DNA of 64,000 bases from Cupriavidus malaysiensis (GCF_001854325.1 NZ_CP017755.1:3324587-3388586), one strand, 5' to 3'; shown: positions 24,215 to 33,423, numbered from the stretch's first letter. Numbers and translations: made by a program. The notes: generated from the letters alone by a model not told the origin.

Positions 24215-27162
24215 TCCAGCCCGGTCCCCCGGGTGCAGCGGGTGCAGCGGGTGCCGCCGAGGCGGCGCGCAGGGTGGACGCCGTGGGGCTGCAGCGCGCC
24301 TTGCGCGAGGCCGTCGACGGCGAGATCCGCTTCGATGACGGCAGCCGGGCCTTGTACGCGACCGATGCGTCGAACTACCGGCAGGTGCCGATCGGCGTGG
24401 TGGTGCCGCGCACCATCGACGCCGTGGTGGCCACGGTCGAGCAATGCCGCCGCTACGGCGCGCCGGTATTGTCGCGCGGCGGCGGCACCAGCCTGTGTGG
24501 ACAGTGCTGCAATGTCGCCGTGGTCATCGACTTCTCGAAATACCTCAACCGCATCGTGGCGCTCGACCCCGGCGAGAAGACCGCGCGGGTGCAGCCGGGC
24601 GTGGTGCTGGACCGGCTCCGGGAAGCCGCGGAGGTCCACCACCTGACCTTCGCGCCCGATCCGGCCACGCACTCCCATAACACGCTGGGCGGCATGATCG
24701 GCAACAATTCCTGCGGTCCGCACTCGGTCATGGGTGGCGAGACCGTGCGCAATGTGATCGAACTCGATGTCCTCACCTACGATGGCACGCGCATGGTGGT
24801 CGGCGCCACGACACAAGAGGCCTGGGACCTGCTGTGCGCGCGCGGCGACCGCGTCGGCGCCATCTACCGCTCGTTGCGAAAACTGCGCGACACCTATGCG
24901 GACAGCATCCGCCGCCATATGCCGCGCATTCCGCGCCGGGTTTCCGGTTACAGCCTGGAGGCTTTGCTGCCCGAGTATGACGGCAACATCGCCCACGCCC
25001 TGGTGGGTTCGGAAGGCACCTGCGTGGTGGTGCTGGAGGCCAAGGTGCAGCTGGTCGACAGCCCCTTGGCACGGTCGGTACTGGCGCTGGGGTATCCGGA
25101 CGTCTACCGCGCGGCCGACCATGTCACCCGCATCATGGCTCATCATCCGATCGCCCTGGAGGGCCTGGACGACAGGCTGGTCGCCGACATGAAAGCGGTC
25201 GGCCTGCACACCGGGGATATCGGCTTGCTGCCGGAAGGAAAGGGATGGCTGCTGGTAGAGTTCGGCGGCAAGGACAAGGGCGAATCGGACCACCACGCAC
25301 GCACGCTCATGGAGGCGCTGCGCGGCGAGGACCGGCCGCCCACCATGAAGCTGTACGACGACCCCGTGGTCGAACGGCACCTGTGGCGGGTGCGCGAAGC
25401 CGGGCTGGGCGCCACCGCGCACGTGCCGAACCGCAAGATCACCTGGGAGGGCTGGGAAGACTCCGCCGTGCCGCCCGACCGCCTGGGCGAATACCTGCGC
25501 AAGCTCCGCGCCCTGTTCGAGGCATACGGCTATGGTTGCGACCTGTACGGCCATTTCGGCCAGGGCTGCGTGCACACGCGGATCGATTTCGACCTGGAGA
25601 GTGCCGACGGTATCCGCCAATGGCGCAGCTTCCTGCAAGAGGCGGCGAAGCTGGTGGTCAGCCTGGGCGGCTCGATCTCGGGCGAACACGGCGACGGGCA
25701 GTCCAAGGCCGAGTTGCTTCCCATCATGTACCCGCCGGATCTGATGCGCGCCTTCCACGCTTTCAAGCGCACCTGGGACCCGGCCAACAAGCTCAATCCC
25801 GGCAAGGTCGTGGACGCGTGGCACGTGGAAGACAATCTTCGCCTCGGCGTCGACTACGACCCGCCCGAACAGCCCGTCCACTTCCACTACGCCAGCGACA
25901 ACGGCAGCTTCCCGCACGCCATCCTGCGCTGCGTCGGCGTGGGCGAATGCCGCAAGGCCGAGGGGCTGATGTGTCCCAGCTACATGGCGACGCAAGAGGA
26001 GCTTCACTCCACGCGCGGGCGCGCGCGCATGCTGTTCGAAATGCTGCATGGCGATGTGCTGCAGGATGGCTGGCGCTCCGAAGCGGTCCACGAGGCCCTC
26101 GACCTGTGCCTGTCCTGCAAGGGATGCAAGGGTGAATGCCCGGTCAAGGTCGACATGGCGACGTACCGGGCCGAGTTCCTGGCGCACTTCTATGCGGGAC
26201 GGATCCGTCCGCGCGAAGCCTATGCCTTCGGCCTGATCGACCGCTGGGCCAGGATCGGGACCCGCATGCCAGGCCTGGCCAACCTGCTGACGCATGCCGA
26301 GCCGTTCGCTTCGGCGGCCCGCCGCCTCGCCCATATCGCGTCCGGCCGCGAGATTCCCAATTTCGCGGCGACCTCCTTCCGGCAATGGTTTGCCCGCCGC
26401 GCCTCCCGGCCGTCGCCGGGCCGGCGCGTCCTGCTCTGGCCTGACACCTTCACCAACGCCTTCCACCCGGACATTGCCCGCGATGCCGTGGCCGCGCTCG
26501 AGCTTGCCGGCTATGCGGTGGACATCCCCCCGCATGCGTTGTGCTGCGGCCGGCCGCTCTACGAGTTCGGCATGCTCGACCGCGCGCGCGCCTATCTGCG
26601 CCGCGTGCTGGAAGTCCTGCACGACGACATCCGCGACGGCACGCCGCTCATCGTGCTGGAACCAGCGTGCCTGTCGGTATTCCATGACGAAATGCCGGAT
26701 CTTCTCGCCGGCAGTGCGCAGGCCAGGCGCCTGCGGCAACAGTCCACGCTGCTCGCCGACTTCCTTTGCGCGGAAGAGAAAAGCGGCCTTTTCCCCCAAG
26801 TGGAGACAGACGCCATCGTGCATCCACACTGTCACCACAGGAGTGTGCTGGGACTGGATGGAGAGACGGCACTGCTCGATGCGCTCGGCGTGCGGTATCG
26901 CCTGCTCGATTCCGGCTGCTGCGGCATGGCCGGCGCCTTCGGTCTCCACCCGGCCAGGCAAGGCATCTCCATGGCATGCGCGGAACGCGTGCTGCTGCCC
27001 GCGATCCGCGGCGCCGCGGCGCAGACGCTGGTCATCGCGGACGGTTTCAGCTGCCGGGAACAGATACGCCAGAACACCAGCGCCGTGCCCCTGCACATCG
27101 CGCAGGTCCTGCGGCTGGCGAGCGAGCGTGCCAACCGGGAAAACGGAGACATTGCACCATGA
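24199..27162 (+). CDS. Large FAD-linked/Fe-S oxidoreductase, D-2-hydroxyacid dehydrogenase type
   Basis: A 987-residue protein with AAGGAG before ATG 24199. Domains in order: FAD-binding PCMH (VLSRGGGTSLCGQCCNVAVV, then NTLGGMIGNNSCGPHSVMGG); FAD-oxidase C-terminal domain (FGQGCVHTRIDFDLE, then GSISGEHGDGQSKAELLPIM); 4Fe-4S ferredoxin domain (CVGVGECRKAEGLMCPSY, then CLSCKGCKGECPVKVD); and two CCG domains (LCCGRPLYEFGML, then GCCGMAGAFGLHP). This is the YdiJ/D-2-hydroxyglutarate dehydrogenase layout: hydroxy acid to keto acid, with electrons passed by Fe-S to a membrane acceptor. It fits upstream of a 2-keto acid decarboxylase-type enzyme. The leader is Gly/Ala/Pro-rich. Confidence 0.9.
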   Translation: MLSRLVQPGPPGAAGAAGAAEAARRVDAVGLQRALREAVDGEIRFDDGSRALYATDASNYRQVPIGVVVPRTIDAVVATVEQCRRYGAPVLSRGGGTSLCGQCCNVAVVIDFSKYLNRIVALDPGEKTARVQPGVVLDRLREAAEVHHLTFAPDPATHSHNTLGGMIGNNSCGPHSVMGGETVRNVIELDVLTYDGTRMVVGATTQEAWDLLCARGDRVGAIYRSLRKLRDTYADSIRRHMPRIPRRVSGYSLEALLPEYDGNIAHALVGSEGTCVVVLEAKVQLVDSPLARSVLALGYPDVYRAADHVTRIMAHHPIALEGLDDRLVADMKAVGLHTGDIGLLPEGKGWLLVEFGGKDKGESDHHARTLMEALRGEDRPPTMKLYDDPVVERHLWRVREAGLGATAHVPNRKITWEGWEDSAVPPDRLGEYLRKLRALFEAYGYGCDLYGHFGQGCVHTRIDFDLESADGIRQWRSFLQEAAKLVVSLGGSISGEHGDGQSKAELLPIMYPPDLMRAFHAFKRTWDPANKLNPGKVVDAWHVEDNLRLGVDYDPPEQPVHFHYASDNGSFPHAILRCVGVGECRKAEGLMCPSYMATQEELHSTRGRARMLFEMLHGDVLQDGWRSEAVHEALDLCLSCKGCKGECPVKVDMATYRAEFLAHFYAGRIRPREAYAFGLIDRWARIGTRMPGLANLLTHAEPFASAARRLAHIASGREIPNFAATSFRQWFARRASRPSPGRRVLLWPDTFTNAFHPDIARDAVAALELAGYAVDIPPHALCCGRPLYEFGMLDRARAYLRRVLEVLHDDIRDGTPLIVLEPACLSVFHDEMPDLLAGSAQARRLRQQSTLLADFLCAEEKSGLFPQVETDAIVHPHCHHRSVLGLDGETALLDALGVRYRLLDSGCCGMAGAFGLHPARQGISMACAERVLLPAIRGAAAQTLVIADGFSCREQIRQNTSAVPLHIAQVLRLASERANRENGDIAP

Positions 27163-27530
27163 ACCGATCCATCGGCAAGCGCATCTGGGCGATCGCGGAG
27201 GGCTATCTGCCGGAAGCCGCAGAAGGCAAGCCGCGCGCGCTGCAGAGCCACGAGGTCGCGTGCATCCTGAATGCCGGCGACCACGACGCGCACGTCCGCC
27301 TGACACTGTACTTCGCCGACCGGGAGCCGGTCGGGCCCTACCGCTTCAGTGTGCTGGCGCGCCGCACCTTGCATCTGCGCTTCAACGACCTGAAGGAGCC
27401 GGCCATTCCTATCGGCACGGATTACGCCAGCGTCTTCGAGTCCGACCAGCCGGTCATCGTGCAGCACACCCGCCTCGACAGCCGGCAGGGCCTGGCCCTC
27501 ATGACGACGCTCGCCTACACGGCCGATTAG
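27159..27530 (+). CDS. Anabaena sensory rhodopsin transducer-like protein (ASRT, PF07100 family)
   Basis: A 123-residue protein whose ATG overlaps the previous stop as ATGA. SIGKRIWAIAEGYLP, SHEVACILNAGDHDAHVRL, YFADREPVGPYRFSVLARR, LRFNDLKEPAIPIGTDYASV and VQHTRLDSRQGLALMTT match, in order and over the whole length, the ASRT fold I recall: a small beta-sandwich tetramer that binds DNA and NADPH/sugar ligands and partners sensory rhodopsin in Anabaena. No rhodopsin gene lies in this window. As last gene of a catabolic operon it may sense a metabolite of that pathway or bind carbohydrate. The function here is unknown; the family call is strong. Confidence 0.88.
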   Translation: MNRSIGKRIWAIAEGYLPEAAEGKPRALQSHEVACILNAGDHDAHVRLTLYFADREPVGPYRFSVLARRTLHLRFNDLKEPAIPIGTDYASVFESDQPVIVQHTRLDSRQGLALMTTLAYTAD

Positions 27531-27833
27531 CGCCTGCCAAGCCTGCTGCCACCCTCGGCAGGCGCGCGACGGCGACGAGGCCACCGCGGTGAGAGTGCGG
27601 CATAGGGCGGGTTCCATGCAGCGAACGCACCGATCCGGGCACCCGGGCACTCGCATCATCCATCGCGAGCACGCCGGTCCGATGCCGACCCGCCCCTGGG
27701 TTCCGCTATGCGCCGTCATGGCGACGACGGCTTTCGCGCGTGGTACGCATTCTGCTTCGCCCACATCGCAGGCACCCGGTTCGTACACCCGCGTGCCCGC
27801 GCATCCCACCCGTTCTTCGTGAAGGAGACCACG
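27531..27833. other. Gap between ASRT and CBS genes
   Basis: A plus-strand element at 27741-27756 is the only clear signal in these 303 bases. No hairpin with a T tract closes the ASRT operon here. Confidence 0.5.
27741..27756 (+). promoter_or_regulatory. Candidate sigma-54 promoter for the CBS gene
   Basis: It reads TGGTAC, five bases, CTGCT: 8 of 10 consensus matches, spacing 12, located 78 bases before ATG 27834. Confidence 0.5.
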
Positions 27834-28298
27834 ATGCAAGAAGCGCTATCCCAGGATGGCAGCGGCCCTTGCGTAGCCGATGCGATGACGCGAGATCCCG
27901 CTTACCTGGCCGCGGAGGATACGGTGCGCCATGCCGCCGAGCTGATGGCGGACCTGCAAGTCGGCGCCCTTCCGGTCTGCGTCGGCCGCCGGCTGGTCGG
28001 CATGCTGACCGACCGCGACATCGCGATACGCTGCGTGGCCTGCGGCAAGCCGGCAGAGACTACGAGCGTGGCGGAGGCGATGTCGGGCGCCTTGCAGTGG
28101 TGCAGCGCGTCCGACACGCTCGCAACCGCGGCGCGGATGATGGCGCAGGCCCAGGTGCGCCGCCTTCCGGTGATCGACGCCGATCATCAACTCATCGGCA
28201 TCCTGTCGCTCGGCGACCTGGCGACCCGGCCAGCCGTCGAAACCGATTCCGGCCAAGCGCTGGCGCGCATCTCCTCGCCCTCGACCCGCGCCCGCTAG
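27834..28298 (+). CDS. Two-CBS-domain protein
   Basis: A 154-residue protein behind AAGGAG. CBS1 covers about 12-68 (VADAMTRDPAYLAAEDTVRH, then VGALPVCVGRRLVGMLTDRD) and CBS2 about 75-135 (VAEAMSGALQWCSASDTLAT, then VRRLPVIDADHQLIGILSLG). Standalone CBS pairs (Bateman modules) bind adenine nucleotides such as AMP, ATP or NAD and act as energy sensors. Such proteins are common in stress islands of Burkholderiales next to BON and hemerythrin genes. The length is normal with a short Ser/Arg tail. Target protein unknown. The candidate sigma-54 element upstream links it to the other stress genes. Confidence 0.9.
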   Translation: MQEALSQDGSGPCVADAMTRDPAYLAAEDTVRHAAELMADLQVGALPVCVGRRLVGMLTDRDIAIRCVACGKPAETTSVAEAMSGALQWCSASDTLATAARMMAQAQVRRLPVIDADHQLIGILSLGDLATRPAVETDSGQALARISSPSTRAR

Positions 28299-28479
28299 TC
28301 GATTCCCGAGTCCATGGGCGGGCTGCCGCCGGACGCCCGCGCAGCACCGGCGGCGCTCATGGAGAAGCCGCCATGAAGCTGGATTTACCAGTATGCGCTG
28401 GCTATTCCTGCCTGCTCGCACATCGATGCACACGCCGACGTACCCGCCACGCGAGCCTTCCCCCCGCCTCCACCGGCAG

Positions 28480-28528
28480 CCACCCGCTGCCACCCGCCTC
28501 CACCCGCCTCCACCCGCGCGGACCTCGG
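28480..28528. repeat. Low-complexity CCACCCG-type tandem repeat
   Basis: Units of about 11-12 bases built on CACCCGCCTC follow each other between the CBS gene and the convergent iron-permease-like gene. No coding or structural role is visible. Confidence 0.6.
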
Positions 28529-28557
28529 CGACGACCGCGACGTCCTGCCGCGTCCCG

Positions 28558-29052
28558 TCACGCGCCGGCCCCCTCCGGCCCCGGCGCCGCCCCCCGTTTT
28601 GCCTCGAGCGCCAGGGCCCGGTAATAGTCAGCCAGACGGGTAAGGCTCGCCTCATCCAGTTCTTCGATCGCCACCAGGTTCATGCTCGCTCCCCGGCTCG
28701 ACGCCAGCAACTCGTCGAGCTTCAGGTGCAAGGCGATCGAATCGCGATTCTGGCTTTGCTGGATCAGGAACACCATCAGGAACGTGATGACATTGGTCAC
28801 CGTGTTGGCGACCAGTTGCCAGGCATCGGAGTAGTGGAAGATCGGCGCCACGGCGCCCCACAGCAGGGTGGCGCCCAAGGCTGCGATGAAGGCCCAGGAC
28901 GACCCGGCCGCACCGGTCGCCCAGCGCGACACGCGATCGAACGTCTGCCCCGGCGACGCGGCCCCTTCCGCAGGCCCATGATGGCGGTGCCCTGCCAGGC
29001 CGGCGCAGACCCGTACGCAGCGCCTGACCCAATACGGCTGCCTGATTCGCAT
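28558..29052 (-). CDS. Low-affinity iron permease family membrane protein
   Basis: A 164-residue protein; AGGGGAA precedes ATG 29052. After a basic N-terminus come two membrane helices (SSWAFIAALGATLLWGAVAP; LVANTVTNVITFLMVFLIQQ), then the conserved QSQNRDSIALHLKLDELL and a soluble C-terminus with EELDEASLTRLADYYRAL. This is the bacterial low-affinity iron permease (Fet4-related) family pattern. Iron transport by bacterial members is assumed from the yeast homologue rather than shown, so the name is a family label. Nearby hemerythrin and CBS genes give a metal or redox-stress context. Confidence 0.85.
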   Translation of the reverse strand: MRIRQPYWVRRCVRVCAGLAGHRHHGPAEGAASPGQTFDRVSRWATGAAGSSWAFIAALGATLLWGAVAPIFHYSDAWQLVANTVTNVITFLMVFLIQQSQNRDSIALHLKLDELLASSRGASMNLVAIEELDEASLTRLADYYRALALEAKRGAAPGPEGAGA

Positions 29053-29115
29053 GCTGTTCCCCTATCGAGCCGATATCCCTGCGCACCTGCGCAATCGTCC
29101 CGGCCGGCAGCGTCC

Positions 29116-29457
29116 TTAATTGCGCAAACGCCAGATCCGCGCGCCAAGCCGCAGGCCATAGATGGAGGCCGCGGCAGCCGCGACGCCCAACAGCTCGTCC
29201 GCCACGCCACCGGCGTTGCGCAGCAGCAGGATGGCCTCACGGAAGGTGAAGAGGACCAGGAGTGCCATCGCCAGAACGTCCGCCAGGCGGGCCGTGCGGA
29301 CGACATCGCCGATCCCCGCCTCTGCCATCGTGTTCATCCGCTCCGGCTCCGCCTCCAGATGACTTCCCGGCTCCTGTCGCACCCCGGCCTCCTCCTGCCC
29401 CTGCCGTGGCCGGGCCGGCCTTCCGTTCCAGTTTCCGCCAGGCCAGCGTATCGCCAT
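29116..29457 (-). CDS. Small membrane protein, unknown
   Basis: A 113-residue protein. ATG 29457 lies five bases after GGAGG; an earlier ATG nine bases upstream overlaps that site and is less likely. The first 50 residues are hydrophilic (Arg/Gly/Gln-rich). Two hydrophobic segments follow (DVLAMALLVLFTFREAILLL and ELLGVAAAAASIYGLRLG) and the chain ends basic (RIWRLRN), giving a likely hairpin in the inner membrane. I do not recognise the family. It is read in the same direction as, and 63 bases before, the iron-permease-like gene, so co-transcription is plausible. Confidence 0.65.
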   Translation of the reverse strand: MAIRWPGGNWNGRPARPRQGQEEAGVRQEPGSHLEAEPERMNTMAEAGIGDVVRTARLADVLAMALLVLFTFREAILLLRNAGGVADELLGVAAAAASIYGLRLGARIWRLRN

Positions 29458-29557
29458 ATCGGCCTCCATCGAGACGTGAATCGTCGTGCCGCTTGCTGCC
29501 TTGCGCCACACGGTGCGGTTCGCGCACCGCGCCCCGGCGGGCCTGCTGCCCGGCCTG

Positions 29558-30022
29558 CTAGCGCACGAGCTCCGCTTGTCTCGCGCGCATGCGTTCTGCC
29601 AGTTCCGACAGATCGACGTCGTGCTGGATCAAGGCGGGGAACAGCTCATCTTCTTCTTCGTGGATATGATGCTCGACGTTCTCGCCCAACACAGTGAAGC
29701 GGGCTTCGAACAACGCATCCCCCGGATGCATCCGCTCCAGTTCGGCAATCAGCTTCTTCGCGCCATCATGCTCCACCAGCGCCTCGTCGATGAGCGGGCC
29801 GAATGCGTCCGGGTCGCTTTCCCGTACGAAGGGATAGAAGAGAGACTCTTCCAGCTCCGTATGCGCCTTCAAGGCGGCACAGGTCTCGCTGGCAATCCGG
29901 CCGCCGCTTCCGCCGTCAGCTGCCTTGGCGAAATCCCGGAAGGCCTTCTGGACTTTCCGATGATCATCGATCAGCAGGGACAATGCCGCTTTTTGCGCCG
30001 CGGGGATGTCTGTCTTGTTCAT
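29558..30022 (-). CDS. Hemerythrin HHE cation-binding domain protein
   Basis: A 154-residue four-helix protein behind AGGAG. Iron-ligand motifs are in order: LLIDDHRKVQKAFRDF, CAALKAHTELEESLFYPFVR, ALVEHDGAKKLIAELE and VEHHIHEEEDELFPAL. This is the complete H-HxxxE-H-HxxxE set of a di-iron hemerythrin-like domain. Family members bind oxygen or NO, or store iron; the DUF-type HHE proteins of Burkholderiales are often stress-linked. Cytoplasmic, no signal peptide. It lies 100 bases upstream of the small membrane protein on the same strand. No sigma-54 element was found upstream. Confidence 0.9.
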   Translation of the reverse strand: MNKTDIPAAQKAALSLLIDDHRKVQKAFRDFAKAADGGSGGRIASETCAALKAHTELEESLFYPFVRESDPDAFGPLIDEALVEHDGAKKLIAELERMHPGDALFEARFTVLGENVEHHIHEEEDELFPALIQHDVDLSELAERMRARQAELVR

Positions 30023-30180
30023 GGCTTTCTCCTATCGGGAATCATCGAGCCTGCCGCGACGACCCAGGCAGGCAGCGTATGCGCTCTCGCCACAAGGCGT
30101 CGCGCGGTCCGGCCGGCGCGCCGCTTCGCTCGCATGCCGCGAGGACCGGATCATGCTCCGGCCAGCACCGGCCCTTCGCC

Positions 30181-30699
30181 TCAGGGCCGCGTATCCGAGG
30201 TCAGGCGCTCCGCCATCTGCAGATGGCGTTCCAGGGCGGGTAGCGTCTTCACCGCGAAGGCCTGCACGTCCTTGTCCCTGGAGTCCTTGGTTGCCTGGCG
30301 GAACAATGCCACCGCCTCGTGGTGCGCCTTGACGCCGATGGTATCCGCGTACTCCCGGTCGAAATCCGCCTGCTGCAGGGACTCCAGCCGGGCCAGGGCA
30401 TGCTCGGTCTCCGGCGTCGGCCCGGCCGGCAAGGCCACGCCCTTTCTCCGGGCCAGCCGCTCCAGTTCCTCGGCAGCCATCTGATGATCATGCAGCATGG
30501 CATCGGCGAACCGCCTCACCTCCACGTTCTGCGTGTGCGTGGCCGCGAGGCGGCTGGCCTGCATTTCCAGCTCGCCCGCCTGGTCCGCCTTGCGCAGGAA
30601 TTCCTGCTCCTGGGCGGTGACCGCATGGACGCCGGCAGCGCCGGCCATCGCCAGCACGGCAATCGACAGCCGCATGGCCTTTCGTAGTGTCTTGCTCAT
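30181..30699 (-). CDS. DUF4142 periplasmic protein
   Basis: A 172-residue protein; AGGAAG precedes ATG 30699. The signal peptide is about residues 1-28 (LRKAMRLSIAVLAMAGAAGV, then HAVTAQ). The mature part is an all-helical, ferritin-like DUF4142 domain: FLRKADQAGELEMQASRLAA, then VRRFADAMLHDHQMAAEELE, then FDREYADTIGVKAHHEAVAL. The family is widespread in periplasms of Burkholderiales and is of unknown function; its HDH and AHHEA histidines could bind metal. It lies beside the hemerythrin gene on the same strand, 158 bases upstream of it. Confidence 0.88.
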   Translation of the reverse strand: MSKTLRKAMRLSIAVLAMAGAAGVHAVTAQEQEFLRKADQAGELEMQASRLAATHTQNVEVRRFADAMLHDHQMAAEELERLARRKGVALPAGPTPETEHALARLESLQQADFDREYADTIGVKAHHEAVALFRQATKDSRDKDVQAFAVKTLPALERHLQMAERLTSDTRP

Positions 30700-31151
30700 A
30701 CTGTGCTTCCTGACATGGTCAATCACTCCATCGCCGTCGCCGAACGCGCTTCGGTGCCGGCTGGCACGGGCGGATTCGCACGCTGCCCGCATCGGCCACG
30801 ACGCGGCGGCGGCCAGCCCGTTCCCATTGCCGTCTCCCTGCTCGCAATTGGTGTGCCATCCGGACGCGGCGTCTTCGCGCCTTCGCGTCGTGCGCGGACG
30901 CGCGCAGTCGGCAGAATGTGCTACGGCGACTTGAAAAATCTTCACGCGCTTGCCATGAGACGCAGCGCGGTGGCGGTGGATCTGCCGGGGTATGGCGGGG
31001 AGCGCCAAAGATGACGGCGCCAGGACGATAGACGGGGACAGCCGAAGGACGGCCGGGCAAACGCGCTGGCGAGCGATCGCTCTCGCGCCCGAGCCGTTCG
31101 AGCACTCGCCGGCGGCATGCCCGCGGCCCGTTCGGGGCGGCAGACGCGCGG
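30700..31151. other. Gap between DUF4142 and the response regulator
   Basis: These 452 bases contain no frame that looks coding and no hairpin with a T tract. Possible upstream signals for the DUF4142 gene were examined; GG/GC pairs occur one base off the sigma-54 spacing. Confidence 0.5.
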
Positions 31152-32561
31152 CTACGGGGAAGGTGGGAAAGCAGGTGGCTTTCCCACCGCACGCAGGCTG
31201 CGGATCGATTCCGGCAGCTTGCCGGTCGCCTCGTAGTATTCGAGCTTGTTGTAGAGCGTCTTCAAGCTCACGCCCAGGATCTGCGCGGTCTTCTTCTTGA
31301 CGCCATCGCATTTCAGCAGGGTGGCGAAGATCAATTCCCGTTCGACTTCGTCGATCGAGGTACCGACATGGAAGGAGATGATCGACGGGTCCGGCGCCGG
31401 CTCCGGTGCGGCAACCAACGTGATACCGATATCGTCGATCAGGTCGTTCGTCGCCATGATGTGCGCGCGATGCACCACGTTGCGCAGTTCCCGTACATTG
31501 CCCGGCCAGGAGTGCGCGCGCAGGCTCAGCAAAGCACCTTCGCCGAAGCGCCGCTCGGTTCCGTAGCGCGCATTGAGAACCGCGAGGAATCTGGCCGCGA
31601 GCACGTCGATGTCATCGACGCGCTCACGCAGCGGCGGAATCACGATGGGGAATACATTCAAGCGATGGAACAGGTCGACGCGGAACCTGCCTTCTGCCAC
31701 GGCTTCGAGCGGGTCACGATTGGTGGCGGCAATGATGCGGCAGTTGGCCTGGCACTCGCCGTGTCCGCCCACACGGAGATAGGCGCCGGACTCCAGGGTT
31801 CGCAACAGCTTCACCTGGAGTTCCACCGGCATTTCGGTCACTTCGTCCAGGAAGAGCGTGCCGGTGCCGGCCTGGTCGAAGTAGCCCTGATGTTGGCGAT
31901 GGGCGCCGGTGAAACTGCCTTTCTCATGGCCGAAGAACTCGCTCTCCAGCAGCATCGGCGAGATCGCACCGCAGTTGACCGGGGTGAACGGCGCTTCACG
32001 CCTGGCCGACAGTTCATGCAGCGTCTGTGCGACGAGCTCCTTTCCGGTACCGCTCTCGCCGACCAGGAAGACCGAGGCATCCGTCCGCGCGACGCGTTCC
32101 AGCTCGTGGTACATATGGCGCATGGCCCGCGACGTGCCGATCAGGCGCCCGAATCCACCGCTCTCCGTCACCTGTCCCGCCGCGCCGCTTCCGAATGGCC
32201 GGGGCTTTTTCTGTTTCTCGATCGCGCGCAGCAAGGCGAGCAGATGCTGCGGGTCGACCGGCTTGGTCAGGTAGTCGGTTGCGCCGGCACGCATCGCATG
32301 GATGGCCGTGTCGACGCTGGCGCGGCCGGTCATCACAATGAACGGCGCCTCGCCGATGTCGGCGCCTGCCAGCAGATCCACGCCGTCCCCATCGGGCAGC
32401 ATCAGGTCCGCCAGGATGGCGTCCGGCCGTTGCGCGCCGAGATACAACTCCGCTTCGCGCAGCGTCCCTGCGGAATCGGCCGTGAAGCCTTCTGCCACCA
32501 CCAGACTGGCCAGTGCATCGCATACGGCCTTGTCATCATCGACGATCAAAAGATTGGTCAT
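31152..32561 (-). CDS. Sigma-54-dependent response regulator (NtrC family)
   Basis: A 469-residue protein. The receiver domain has the acidic pocket in LLIVDDDKAV, phospho-acceptor Asp-52 in LADLMLPDGDG, the switch Thr in MTGRAS and Lys in YLTKPVDP. The AAA+ domain (about 140-380) has Walker A GESGTGKE, the sigma-54-contacting loop as GSFTGA, Walker B FLDEV and arginine fingers in EGRFRVDLFHRL. The C-terminal Fis-type helix-turn-helix is VKKKTAQILGVSLKTLYNKL. It should activate sigma-54 promoters when phosphorylated. No histidine kinase gene adjoins it, so the partner is elsewhere. Several candidate -24/-12 promoters in this window make it a plausible local activator. Confidence 0.93.
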   Translation of the reverse strand: MTNLLIVDDDKAVCDALASLVVAEGFTADSAGTLREAELYLGAQRPDAILADLMLPDGDGVDLLAGADIGEAPFIVMTGRASVDTAIHAMRAGATDYLTKPVDPQHLLALLRAIEKQKKPRPFGSGAAGQVTESGGFGRLIGTSRAMRHMYHELERVARTDASVFLVGESGTGKELVAQTLHELSARREAPFTPVNCGAISPMLLESEFFGHEKGSFTGAHRQHQGYFDQAGTGTLFLDEVTEMPVELQVKLLRTLESGAYLRVGGHGECQANCRIIAATNRDPLEAVAEGRFRVDLFHRLNVFPIVIPPLRERVDDIDVLAARFLAVLNARYGTERRFGEGALLSLRAHSWPGNVRELRNVVHRAHIMATNDLIDDIGITLVAAPEPAPDPSIISFHVGTSIDEVERELIFATLLKCDGVKKKTAQILGVSLKTLYNKLEYYEATGKLPESIRSLRAVGKPPAFPPSP

Positions 32562-33368
32562 GGTCTCGCTCGATACTACGGCTACGGTGATCTCGCTTCA
32601 TTGACCGCGAGATCGCGCCAGCGTTGCCTTCGGCAATCGAATCCGCTGTGTTTCCGCATAGCCGCCTGCCCTCACGAAACCATCGGAAATTGCACCTGCT
32701 CCTTCCTTGCCTCGGGCGATCCCCCTTGCGGATGTCGCCCTGCAAAACGATCCACTACCCTGGGACTGGATACATTGCCGAATGGAACAGCAATCGCCTC
32801 CTCAGGAGCAGGGAGGCAAGAGGCGCATTCCCGCGCAGAGAGACTTCATCCCGCCTGGCAAGGCTCAGGTCCGGACCGGCGAATTCGCTGCCTTCCGAAT
32901 TCGCTCGTTGGAATTTCCAGACAGATTTCCAAACCACGGGTTCTTTGATCTTTCCATTGCATGCAAGCGCCCCATCGATCATCTGCCCGAGCAGCGCCAC
33001 CGCGCGACGGGAAGCCATGCCGCGCCCATCATCGACGGCAAGGCAAGCTGCCGCTTGGCGCGCTGGCCGGCGTATGCACCGCTGAAGTCGTACTACTTGT
33101 CAGCAGCATAGAGATTGCATCGCCCACCGTCACTGCAGGGAAGCTGTACGGAACAGGTCCATTCCGGTGAACTGCCGGCGGCGGGGCATGATTCCGCATG
33201 AGTGCCGGCCGCCCCCCTGCAGGCGGGAGCCGATTTTCGCGCGCGGCGGCTGGCGGCGCGGCTTCGCACGCGCCTGCGGGACGTGGGGCTCCCGCAAGCT
33301 GCCGATAGTGGGATGCAGAACCGCGATGTGGCGATTGCGAGGTGGCGATTGCGAGGTGGTGTCTGGTT
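32562..33368. other. Gene-poor region upstream of the response regulator
   Basis: These 807 bases have visibly lower GC than the flanks, at least around 32620-33130. I see no convincing gene, terminator, tRNA or repeat. It could be decayed or foreign DNA. Confidence 0.5.
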
Positions 33369-33423
33369 TCAGACGGGTTCCGGAAGCGGGGGGCGATCCC
33401 CGGGGCCAGCATCAGCGGGCGTC

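Noticed and set aside
24211..27306. Open frame of over 1000 codons on the minus strand opposite the FAD/Fe-S gene
   Set aside because: His/Gln/Arg-rich translation without motifs, exactly antisense to a gene with complete domains; a high-GC shadow frame.
28500..30699. Sigma-54 elements before the iron-permease-like, hemerythrin and DUF4142 genes
   Set aside because: Only off-by-one spacings were found; not accepted.
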